DNA of 39,988 bases. It comes from Clostridiales bacterium. GTDB taxonomy: Bacteria; Bacillota; Clostridia; Oscillospirales; Oscillospiraceae. Positions 8,164 through 15,259 of this stretch are shown here, in pieces. The first letter of the stretch is position 1. Each line of letters begins with the position of its first letter. A program made the translations under genes and the position numbers. Under the pieces are notes generated by a model. It was given only the letters and a program-made list of their open reading frames with translations. It searched no databases and was not told where the DNA came from. The stretch is from NCBI GenBank assembly GCA_019415645.1, contig DXYV01000023.1, positions 1 through 39,988 on the forward strand, read 5' to 3'.

Positions 8164-8192
8164 AGTATAGCAGACTTTTTCCCGCCGTGCAA
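8164..8192 (-). promoter_or_regulatory. Promoter of the ThrE-nucleotidase operon
   Basis: On the minus strand TTGCAC (8187-8192), 17-bp spacer, and extended -10 TGCTATACT (TATACT at 8164-8169). The predicted transcript start is the G near 8157, which leaves almost no leader before the annotated TTG. Confidence 0.85.
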
Positions 8193-8202
8193 TGCGCGGA
8201 GC

Positions 8203-8245
8203 AGAAAAAGCGCGCCGTGAGACGTCCGTATGTCTCACGGCGCGC
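8203..8245 (-). terminator. Intrinsic terminator, minus strand
   Basis: A 14-bp perfect stem (8210-8223 with 8232-8245), 8-nt loop, and a TTTTT run after it on the minus strand. It insulates the ThrE promoter from transcription arriving through the mosaic repeat and the lipoprotein gene further upstream. Confidence 0.85.
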
Positions 8246-8307
8246 AAAATACCACCGCTGTCCCGCTCGCAGGCGGGTTTTCCCGAGGCCCGCGGCCCCG
8301 GACCCCG

Positions 8308-8813
8308 CGGGATGTTTGTACTTTTCTTGCTCCGCCTCGTCGCCGCAAGCTGCGTATCCTTCACCCACACGCTTGCGCGCGGGCTCACTCGCTCCGCTGC
8401 GGCTCCTCCCCCCACACGACCCGCTGACGCTGGGCTCGTGCGGGGACCCCGTAGGGGCCGATCTCCGCGCCAAGTGCCGCCCCTGTGCGGCGGTTGCGCT
8501 CCGAAAGGCGGCCTGCGGGCCGCACTGCCCACATCGCCCCTTTCCCGGGGGTTACTTCCAATAAGGGGGCCCAGGGCGCGGACATGCTCTGTGGAGCATG
8601 TGTCGCCTGTGGCTCCGAGCCGCGCCTTCCGGGTAAAAGCGGCCCCCCGTGGGCGCTGGCCCGCGGGGGAAAGGAGAAGGTGAATTGCCGCGAAGCGGCA
8701 AGAGAAGCCACCCTGGGGTGCGAGCAAGGAAGCGGGCGGAGTTTTCGCCATTCCTGGCGGAAACGGAGTCTTGCGTACTTTGCGAGGACGCGCTCACGAC
8801 GCCTCAGCGCTTC
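8308..8813 (-). repeat. Mosaic intergenic repeat, copy 1
   Basis: About 500 bp without a credible gene, made of blocks that recur at 26344-26853. Block D (8308-8362) is 55 nt and differs from 26799-26853 by one base. Block B (8547-8569) contains TTATTGGAAGTAA between C and G runs and is repeated at 26533-26555. Block C (8566-8633) holds a GACATGCTC/GAGCATGT inverted repeat beside CCCGGAAGGC and resembles 26679-26744. Block A (8799-8813, GAAGCGCTGAGGCGT on the minus strand) recurs at 26344-26358. Read on the minus strand the order is A-C-B-D, unlike the A-B-C-D order of copy 2. The short open frames here have no ribosome sites or recognisable domains. Confidence 0.8.
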
Positions 8814-8817
8814 TTTC

Positions 8818-9519
8818 TCAAAACGTCATGGTATCCAGCATGGCGTGCAGGCGGGCACCGTAGCCCTCCTCCGCGCCGACAAAATAGCCCAGCGCCACCA
8901 CAAAGATGGTGCCGTTCTGCTCGGTGATATAATACTCCACGATCTCGTCGTTGTCCTCGGTCCCGGCGGCGTAGCGCAGATAGGTGGCGGCGTAGCTGTG
9001 CGCGCCCACAGAGACCGTGGTGCCCTCGTCCTCGATATTCTGCTGGATGCGCATCCCCTCCACCACATCGTCAAAGGTAAGCTCGTCCAGTTCGTCTTCG
9101 ATCACGCTGACCGCCAGGTAGACGTTGGGCTGTCCCTCCACGATGTCGGCCATATAGCTCTCGGCGTATTCGTCCACGATATTCAGGGCAAACCGCTCGG
9201 GGTCGTAGGTCACGGCGTAGCCCAGCACGCTGTTGTGCCGGATTCCGGGGATGGTCTCGGTCTCACCCTCGATCTCCACGGTGAGGGTGGTATCCTGGTC
9301 GCCGGTCATGTCGCCGGGGTCGTCGGTGGCGTCCGTGCCGGAGTCGCTCTCCGCCGGCGTGGTGTCCTCCGGGGCGGCGGAGTCAGACGGACTGGGGGCT
9401 GGGGATAGGGATTGGGTCGGCTCCTGGGTGGGCTGGTCGTCCGAATTGGTGCAGGCAGTCAGGCCCAGAGATAAGCTCAGGACAAGCGCCATCACCAGGG
9501 CCACAGTACGATTTTTCAT
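8818..9519 (-). CDS. Lipoprotein of unknown function
   Basis: A 233-residue exported lipoprotein: signal sequence, lipobox LTAC with Cys23, then a long Ser/Thr/Pro/Asp linker to about residue 75 and a compact C-terminal domain of about 150 residues (HNSVLGYAVTYDPERFAL, then ISVIEDELDELTFDDVV, then a final EGYGARLHAMLDTMTF). The C-terminal fold, two beta-rich halves ending in a helix, looks like small ligand-binding or PsbP-like lipoprotein domains, but I do not recognise a named family. ATG 9519 has AAAGGAG upstream. Single-gene unit with its own promoter. Confidence 0.85.
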   Translation of the reverse strand: MKNRTVALVMALVLSLSLGLTACTNSDDQPTQEPTQSLSPAPSPSDSAAPEDTTPAESDSGTDATDDPGDMTGDQDTTLTVEIEGETETIPGIRHNSVLGYAVTYDPERFALNIVDEYAESYMADIVEGQPNVYLAVSVIEDELDELTFDDVVEGMRIQQNIEDEGTTVSVGAHSYAATYLRYAAGTEDNDEIVEYYITEQNGTIFVVALGYFVGAEEGYGARLHAMLDTMTF

Positions 9520-9546
9520 GTTGAGCGCTCCTTTCCTGTCCCTGCC

Positions 9547-9575
9547 ACTTTACCATATTCCGCCGCCGCTTTCAA
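9547..9575 (-). promoter_or_regulatory. Promoter of the 233-residue lipoprotein gene
   Basis: On the minus strand TTGAAA (9570-9575), 17-bp spacer, TAAAGT (9547-9552), about 28 bp upstream of the start codon. Confidence 0.65.
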
Positions 9576-9677
9576 GAACAAAACGTTAACAAAGCGTAAC
9601 AATTAAGCGACATTTTCGCAACCTTTTCGGCCAATTCCGGGGCCGTTCGCCGGCAGGCGCGGCGGTTCGGCAAACGT

Positions 9678-9713
9678 GCAAGGGGCCCGCTCTCGTCAGA
9701 GCGGGCCCCTTGC
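9678..9713 (-). terminator. Strong hairpin after the giant surface-protein gene
   Basis: A perfect 16-bp GC-rich stem (9678-9693 with 9698-9713) and a 4-nt loop, 33 bp past the stop codon at 9746. The T run after it is poor (ACGTTTGCC), so termination is inferred mainly from stem strength and position. Confidence 0.65.
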
Positions 9714-9745
9714 GGTATGGGGTAAGAATGAAAGATGTTGGCGCT

Positions 9746-12700
9746 TTACTTGGACTCCGCGTCCTTCTTCTTGCGGCCGGTGGTGATCTGGTTCACGCCC
9801 AGCGCAATCAGGCCCAGACCGGACAGGGAGGCGGTGGTGATCCACAGCCACAGGTTGTCGCCGGTCTCGGGAGCGTCCGCCATGGGAGGCTCCTCGTCGT
9901 CGATGGTCTCCTCGGGCAGATCGCTCAGCGGGGGATCCTCATCGTCGATGGTCTCCTCGGGCAGGTCGCTCAGCGGGGGATCCTCGTCCTCGATCTCCGT
10001 GGGAGGATCGGTCGGGTCGGTGGGAGGATCGACGGGGTCAGTCGGATCGGGATCGGGGTCGGGAGTCGGCGTGGGCGGGATGTAGCCGCCGCCAGTGGTG
10101 CGGTCATAGCGCAGGGTAATCACGTTGTCCTCTGCAACAGCGGTCAGAGTCATGGACTCCTTGTCCGCGCTGGTGTAGGTGTAGGTGTTGCCCTCGTAGG
10201 TGGTCACCTTGGCAATGTCCGCAGCGTTCACCACGCCGCCCACCTTACCGGTGTTCTGGCTGGTAGTAGAACCAGTCCGGTTGCCATCCGTATAGTACTC
10301 ATGGATTACGGTGTAAGACACATCGCCGGGGTCGGTGCTGTAATCGCGAATCATGTTGATGACGATCACGTTGGGGATTTCCTCGCCCTCCATTGCCGCC
10401 AGGGAGGCAATCTTGCCGCCTTCGGGCGTCACATTTACCAGCTCATAGACACGCTCAATCGTAGCCGCGCCGGTCTCGTCCTTGAAGTACACAATGTTGT
10501 ACTGGGTAGCGGTGTACTCGTTGCCGACCCACACGCCGTCCTCAACGGTATCGTAGACAACTTCAGTACGGTACTCAGGGGTTACGCCCTCCTGAGCGAT
10601 GTAATCAGCGTCGCTCAGGGTGCTGTCCACCGTGTAGTTATCCCGGGCGTAGTAGTTGTGGATGACCTTCACCTTGGTGGTATCACGGCTGTCAATCTGC
10701 TTCTCATAATAGAGATGAATCTCGTTCAGACCCTCCTGCAGGGTAATGGTCAGGCCTTCGTCAAAGGCGGGGGTAGCGTTCTGGTCCACCAGCGTATAGC
10801 CGTTTTCACCATTTTCATCCGCCTTGAGCTTGAGCGTAGCCGTATAGGTCAGACCGGCATAGCTGCTGACGGGCGCATCCACCTCAGCCTCATAGCCGAT
10901 GGTGCCGCAGCCGGTCACGGTGCCGTCCCAGTCGATCTCAGTGTAGTAGTGGTACACCGTAACCGTCACGGGGGCGCGCTTGCCGCTGTCCTTCTCGTAA
11001 ACGAAGTAGATGCTGTTGCCGTTCTCGCCCACAGTAACCACATAGGCATCATCGGTGGGCTCAATATCAGTCTCGCCGTCCTTGGCACTGGTCAGGGTGT
11101 AGCCATCGGGTACAGGCACCGCAGTGTAGGACTCGCCCACATACTTATCCACCTTGGTCTGCGTGCCGGAGGTGGTGTTAGTGTGCGTGGACTCCACGCC
11201 GCCCTCATAGGTGTACACATGCTCCAGGTAGGTGTGGTCGACGGTAACCTCTACCTTGGCCAGCGGGTTCTCCCGGTCATAATTCAGTTCCAGGCTGTTG
11301 GTGCCGCTCTCACCCAGAGTCAGGGTGGTCGCGGGATTATCCGTCCGGGCCGTGTAGGTCTGCCCATTGTAAGTAGGCGCCTGTTCCACGGTCACTACCA
11401 TGCCCACATAGAGCTTGCTGGGGTCGGTAATGACATTGCCGTTCTTGTCCTTCACCACGTAGTCGGTGCTGCTACCCTCAGACACAGGGCTCTCATAGTA
11501 GCCCGCCACGCCGTTCTGGACGGTCATGTTCTTGACGAAGTAATTGTGGGTCACGGTCAGATCGGTGGTGGTCAGGTCGCTGCCTCCGTCCCGGACATAG
11601 GTCAGAGTGACTGTTCCGTTGTTGTAGGAAGCGGTAAGGCTGTTGTTGTCCGTCCGGGTATAGGTGTTGCCATTATACTCCGGCACAGGCGTAATGGTAT
11701 AGCTCGCACCAACCGGGCCGTACTCCTTCACAGTGCTTTCATCTTCAAAGCGCTTCTCGGTGGTGACCACGCCGTCCTTTACGGTCTCCACTTCCTGATA
11801 GTACTGGTGAATCACGGTGATGCTGGCCGAGGTAGCCTCCTCGCCATCCTTCTTGTCGAAGTAGACGTGGGCCTCATTTGTGCCCTCCCCCAGGGTAATG
11901 GTCTCAACCGAAACATCGCCAGATACGTCAGCCATCAGGTCCTGAGTGTAGCCGGTCCGGTTTTGCGGGTTGGTGGGCACGGTGTGGGTCTGGCCCACAT
12001 AGTAGGTCACGCCGCTGCCCTCCAGCGGATAGGTCGCAGTGTCGGTGTAATCCTCTGTACTCAAAGTCCAGCTTACCTCACCGGTCTCAGGATCGACAAC
12101 GCTGGTCCAGGTACGGAAGTGATTGTAAACGGTAAAGGTGGTCCGATTCGGGTAGACGCTTCTCTCGTACTCGATTTTCACGGTAGCGCCCTCTGCGGTA
12201 ACCTCAAAGGCCGCAAGAGCATTGGTCATAACCGTGTAGTTCGCGCCCTGATACTCGGTCTTGAAGCCTTCGCTGTCAGCATCGTTGACGAAATCAAAGG
12301 TCTCGCCCACATAGCGCTGCACCGTTACGGTGTCGCCCAGCGCATGGTCCGGGTTCGGATTGTCCTTCAAGCCGCTGCCATCGGAGGTGTAGTTATGCTG
12401 CGTGTAGTAATGCTCGATGGTCACAGTCACCTGCTCGCCACGGTTATCAATGACCTTCTTATAGGTCACCACGATGGGGTTGACTCCCTCATTCAGGGCA
12501 AAGGTGATGTTCTTGTCGTCATCACGGCTGACAGCCGTCCCGTTGGCGGTGATGCTCTCCACCGTGTAGTCGGTCTTGTCGGCGATGTTCTGCGTATAGC
12601 TGGCGGGGATGCGGATGTTCTCCGCCACGGTGCTGGGCGTGCCAGGGGTCTCGCCGATCTTTACCAGCTCATACCGGCCGGTGCTCTCGTTAATCTGCCA

Positions 12701-14890
12701 CTCCCAGGTCTCATAGTTCTCCTGGAGGGTGACGCTGGCCTCAAGGCGGTTATCGGTATGCTTGACATAGTAGAGATTGATGACATTATTTTCGTCGTTC
12801 TCGTTGACCGAGATGATGGAGCGGGAGTCCGAAACATAACCGGCCTCGTCCATCGAGGTTACCAGCGTATAGGTGTCGTTCTGGGTCTTGAGGGCAACCT
12901 CGCCGCTCGCGGGATAGCGGTCGCCCACATAAGCCGTAAAGATATCCGTAGTCGGGGTGCCGTAAGTGCCGGTAGTCGTCACGCCATTCACATCGGTCAC
13001 GTCTTCCCGGTAGTAGTGATTGACGGTGACAGTGGCCGTGTCGGGCTTATAATACAGTCTGATCACATTATTGTCCGGATTCACGCTGACGGTGATGGTA
13101 GCGGGATCGCCTTCCTTGTAGGAGTAGTGATCACTGTCGTATTCATTCTCATAGCCCGCAGGAGCATTTACCACGGTCCCCACCTTGGCGGTGTCGCTGC
13201 TGGACTTGGTGGGCTCGTCGGGATACTCCCCAGTCTGCTTATCCCACTTATAATACTCGATGGTGTAGGATACCTCAGGAATCGTGCCGCACACGCCGGG
13301 GACATTGAACACCACGTCGTTCTTGCCGGGCACCTTCAGGCTGGTATAGCCGTTGGTGGGATAGTATTTGGTATTACCGTCCGCATCCGTCTCCTGGAAG
13401 CCTTCCGCGGCGGTGTCCAGGGTGATGGAATAGGTCAGGGTAAAGGTGTAGGTAGTGGTGCCATCCTTGGAGCTGGTCTGAGCTTCCTCCGGATCCAGCG
13501 TCCAGGTTAGAGTATTGTTCGCAAAGTTGGCCGTACCGCCCTTGACGGACGTTACCTCGCCAAAGGTAATGTACTGCCCCATGGGGTCAATGACGCGAGT
13601 ACCCGCACCGGTGTTGCCCTCGGAAGCGGAGTCCGCAATATCCTTAAAGGCCTCATTCAGCGCGGCGGTGTCCTTCGCGTTGTAGGCGTGGTCGGGAGAA
13701 GTAGCGATGCTGCCGCTGAGGAAGCTGCCCACGGTCAGATCGCCGTTGGTGACTGTCTTATCCTCATACTGCGTCTCTTTCGTCTCATCGCAGAAGTAGT
13801 AAGTCTTTCTGTCCCAGCTGCTCCAACCACCAGTGGGACACCAGCGGATTCCCCATTCACCTCTAGGATGATCACTCTTGGGCCGACCGCAATTGGCACA
13901 CAGCTCTTCCTTAATGTGCTTGTCTCTGCTCTCTTCACAGTGAGCACACACATGAATCGTCTGCCCCTCCAGGCACACGTCGTCCTCCACGCCGTAGCAT
14001 ATGGTGTACAGGGTACTGCGGGATTTGACGTTGTTAGCAGCGCTGATGGCCTGATTGACCGTCTCGGTGCTGGCGCTGCTGCCGCTGCCGCCAACAGTGC
14101 TATTCCATCCGGTACTTCCAATTTGATTTGTATCATCGCTGTTGCCGGTGTAGTAGTAGGTGGGCTCGCCATCGGTGAGCAGCACGGTGTACTTGCTGGA
14201 GGCGCTGGAGACAGTCTGCATGCCCAGGCGGTTGTAGGCCAGCGTCAAACCCGCGTCCAGGTTGGTGCCGCCATCCGCTTCCAGGCGGTCAATCGCCCGA
14301 TTCACGGTGCTGATGTTATTGCCCTCGCTAATATCGATCCAGTCACACACCTTATAGGCGTTAGTTGAGAATTTCACAACAGAGACATAAAGATTGCCGC
14401 CCTCGCTGTTATTGTCCTTCAGGGATTTAACGAAATTCTTGGCGGCGCTGATGGTAGCCGCCATACGGCTGTCTTTGTACGCAACAGTTTCTCCATACCG
14501 ATGGCCAGGGCAATTGCTGCCATGATAATAATAGCCCCAATTATCGGAATAACCACCGCACTCCGCGCAGCTCTTCATAGAGCCGGACACGTCGATGACC
14601 AGAATCACCGCCGCGTCGTTGGTCTGAACGGTCTGCTGGGTCTCCACCTTCAGGGTAATGTCGAAGGCGTTCTCACCCGTCTGATTGATTGTCTTGCTGA
14701 CTGTGTAGCCTTGATCCGAATTGGTCGCATTTTCGGTCGTTTCGGTTACTCCGTCGCTTCCAACAACAAAGTAACCATCCATGACCTGGTCCTCGTATCC
14801 CGTCGCGAACGCGCTGATGTTGACCAGGCTCAGGCACATGACCAGCGCCAACAGCAGAGACAGGCTTCTCTTCATTCTTCGTGCCATCAT
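9746..14890 (-). CDS. Giant cell-wall-anchored surface protein: vWA head, MucBP-like repeats, sorting signal
   Basis: A 1,714-residue adhesin-like protein. A signal peptide (residues 1-28, RRMKRSLSLLLALVM) leads to a von Willebrand A domain from about 90, with the metal-site motif DVSGS (100-104). Two Cys-rich insertions interrupt it, at about 108-129 and 306-367. A beta domain at about 425-535 precedes about eleven repeats of roughly 95 residues, each opening with a pattern like VTVxHYY and closing with ITLYYD, which resemble MucBP/mucin-binding repeats. A Pro/Asp/Glu-rich stalk leads to APETG (1673-1677), a hydrophobic helix and RKKK, a sortase signal variant. The start is the first of two ATGs (14890) after AAAGGAT; an extension to 15016 would translate the riboswitch. 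Likely binds host glycan or matrix (inference). Expression is controlled by the upstream c-di-GMP riboswitch. Confidence 0.9.
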   Translation of the reverse strand: MMARRMKRSLSLLLALVMCLSLVNISAFATGYEDQVMDGYFVVGSDGVTETTENATNSDQGYTVSKTINQTGENAFDITLKVETQQTVQTNDAAVILVIDVSGSMKSCAECGGYSDNWGYYYHGSNCPGHRYGETVAYKDSRMAATISAAKNFVKSLKDNNSEGGNLYVSVVKFSTNAYKVCDWIDISEGNNISTVNRAIDRLEADGGTNLDAGLTLAYNRLGMQTVSSASSKYTVLLTDGEPTYYYTGNSDDTNQIGSTGWNSTVGGSGSSASTETVNQAISAANNVKSRSTLYTICYGVEDDVCLEGQTIHVCAHCEESRDKHIKEELCANCGRPKSDHPRGEWGIRWCPTGGWSSWDRKTYYFCDETKETQYEDKTVTNGDLTVGSFLSGSIATSPDHAYNAKDTAALNEAFKDIADSASEGNTGAGTRVIDPMGQYITFGEVTSVKGGTANFANNTLTWTLDPEEAQTSSKDGTTTYTFTLTYSITLDTAAEGFQETDADGNTKYYPTNGYTSLKVPGKNDVVFNVPGVCGTIPEVSYTIEYYKWDKQTGEYPDEPTKSSSDTAKVGTVVNAPAGYENEYDSDHYSYKEGDPATITVSVNPDNNVIRLYYKPDTATVTVNHYYREDVTDVNGVTTTGTYGTPTTDIFTAYVGDRYPASGEVALKTQNDTYTLVTSMDEAGYVSDSRSIISVNENDENNVINLYYVKHTDNRLEASVTLQENYETWEWQINESTGRYELVKIGETPGTPSTVAENIRIPASYTQNIADKTDYTVESITANGTAVSRDDDKNITFALNEGVNPIVVTYKKVIDNRGEQVTVTIEHYYTQHNYTSDGSGLKDNPNPDHALGDTVTVQRYVGETFDFVNDADSEGFKTEYQGANYTVMTNALAAFEVTAEGATVKIEYERSVYPNRTTFTVYNHFRTWTSVVDPETGEVSWTLSTEDYTDTATYPLEGSGVTYYVGQTHTVPTNPQNRTGYTQDLMADVSGDVSVETITLGEGTNEAHVYFDKKDGEEATSASITVIHQYYQEVETVKDGVVTTEKRFEDESTVKEYGPVGASYTITPVPEYNGNTYTRTDNNSLTASYNNGTVTLTYVRDGGSDLTTTDLTVTHNYFVKNMTVQNGVAGYYESPVSEGSSTDYVVKDKNGNVITDPSKLYVGMVVTVEQAPTYNGQTYTARTDNPATTLTLGESGTNSLELNYDRENPLAKVEVTVDHTYLEHVYTYEGGVESTHTNTTSGTQTKVDKYVGESYTAVPVPDGYTLTSAKDGETDIEPTDDAYVVTVGENGNSIYFVYEKDSGKRAPVTVTVYHYYTEIDWDGTVTGCGTIGYEAEVDAPVSSYAGLTYTATLKLKADENGENGYTLVDQNATPAFDEGLTITLQEGLNEIHLYYEKQIDSRDTTKVKVIHNYYARDNYTVDSTLSDADYIAQEGVTPEYRTEVVYDTVEDGVWVGNEYTATQYNIVYFKDETGAATIERVYELVNVTPEGGKIASLAAMEGEEIPNVIVINMIRDYSTDPGDVSYTVIHEYYTDGNRTGSTTSQNTGKVGGVVNAADIAKVTTYEGNTYTYTSADKESMTLTAVAEDNVITLRYDRTTGGGYIPPTPTPDPDPDPTDPVDPPTDPTDPPTEIEDEDPPLSDLPEETIDDEDPPLSDLPEETIDDEEPPMADAPETGDNLWLWITTASLSGLGLIALGVNQITTGRKKKDAESK
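9895..9984 (-). repeat. Two tandem 45-bp units in the surface-protein stalk
   Basis: Units 9895-9939 and 9940-9984 are nearly identical and encode two copies of a 15-residue acidic Pro-rich unit (DEDPPLSDLPEETID), followed by a partial third. Such repeats vary in number by slippage and would change how far the adhesin head stands off the wall. Confidence 0.85.
10100..13285 (-). repeat. Array of about eleven MucBP-like coding repeats
   Basis: Repeat units of roughly 250-350 bp open at about 13262, 13010, 12700, 12400, 12110, 11800, 11540, 11230, 10940, 10650 and 10290 (minus strand). Each begins with a strand such as TVNHYYRE, TIEHYYTQ, VIHQYYQE, VTHNYFVK, VDHTYLEH, VYHYYTEI, VIHNYYAR or VIHEYYTD and ends with a LYY or LRYD strand. 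The DNA has diverged, so the units are seen at protein level only. Boundaries are approximate. Confidence 0.75.
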
Positions 14891-14929
14891 GCTTTCATCC
14901 TTTCCACTGAACTGAATTGACTCACATGT

Positions 14930-15018
14930 GGCGGCCGGACTGGCCTGGCGGCGCGTCCGCCGCTTTAGCCTCCTGAGCTTTGCGTCCCGCCGTTTCCGGC
15001 GGTTTGCCTTTTTCACCG
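14930..15018 (-). ncRNA. Cyclic-di-GMP-I (GEMM-I) riboswitch aptamer
   Basis: Read on the minus strand, this holds the conserved GEMM-I core in order: AAAGGCAAACC, a P2 stem capped by a GAAA tetraloop (CCGCCG-GAAA-CGGCGG), the strictly conserved linker GGGACGCAAAGC, then P3 with the GGCUAAAG tetraloop-receptor side, an inner stem GCGGCG/CGCCGC and the opposing CAGGCC. P3 base pairs GGA/UCC and GGC/GCC, and P1 can form from GGUG (15014-15017) and CGCC (14930-14933). The aptamer ends about 40 nt before the start codon of the surface-protein gene. No terminator is visible between, so control is probably at translation. The ligand c-di-GMP is known for this class. Confidence 0.9.
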
Positions 15019-15046
15019 GGGAAAACGCGCCCCGCTTCCAGTCCCG

Positions 15047-15087
15047 TTCCTGTCCCTCCGGGACAGGAAAAACACGGTACCGTGTTT
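15047..15087 (-). other. Two hairpins/palindromes 5' of the riboswitch
   Basis: An 18-bp perfect palindrome (15070-15087, AAACACGGTACCGTGTTT) is followed on the minus strand by TT and then a 9-bp stem (15047-15055 with 15061-15069) with a 5-nt loop. The first could be a protein operator or a weak terminator-like hairpin; the second is a leader hairpin. Neither belongs to the GEMM-I consensus. In the 369-bp gap 14891-15259 these, the riboswitch and the permease promoter are all I can identify; no convincing promoter for the surface-protein gene was found. Confidence 0.6.
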
Positions 15088-15202
15088 GGCGGCCGTTTCC
15101 TGTTTACACGCATACTCTACCACACAACGGTTACAAATCGGTCACATTTTGAAAATTCCTTGTCTCCCCCCTTGACCGCCCCCTTGACGAACCCGCAAAC
15201 CC

Positions 15203-15231
15203 TTGACGGAAGCCGCTTTCCATGCTATTCT
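15203..15231 (+). promoter_or_regulatory. Promoter of the SLC13-like permease gene
   Basis: TTGACG (15203-15208), 17-bp spacer, extended -10 TGCTATTCT (TATTCT at 15226-15231), 29 bp before the start codon. Two further TTGAC copies lie just upstream in a C-rich stretch (about 15172-15188). Confidence 0.8.
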
Positions 15232-15259
15232 TATGTCCGCCTGCAAGGGGGAATTTTCC

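Noticed and set aside
8192..8683. Open frames inside mosaic repeat copy 1
   Set aside because: Several overlapping frames are open on both strands, as expected at high GC. None has a ribosome site or is preserved in copy 2.
9710..13510. A 1,266-codon open frame on the plus strand
   Set aside because: It is antisense to the repeat array of the surface protein. The frame stays open because of the repetitive Thr/Val/Tyr-rich code opposite. It has no ribosome site, no recognisable domain and low-complexity His/Gly/Val composition.
14891..15016. N-terminal extension of the surface protein by 42 codons
   Set aside because: The extra Arg/Lys-rich stretch lies over the riboswitch aptamer, has no ribosome site, and would bury the signal peptide.
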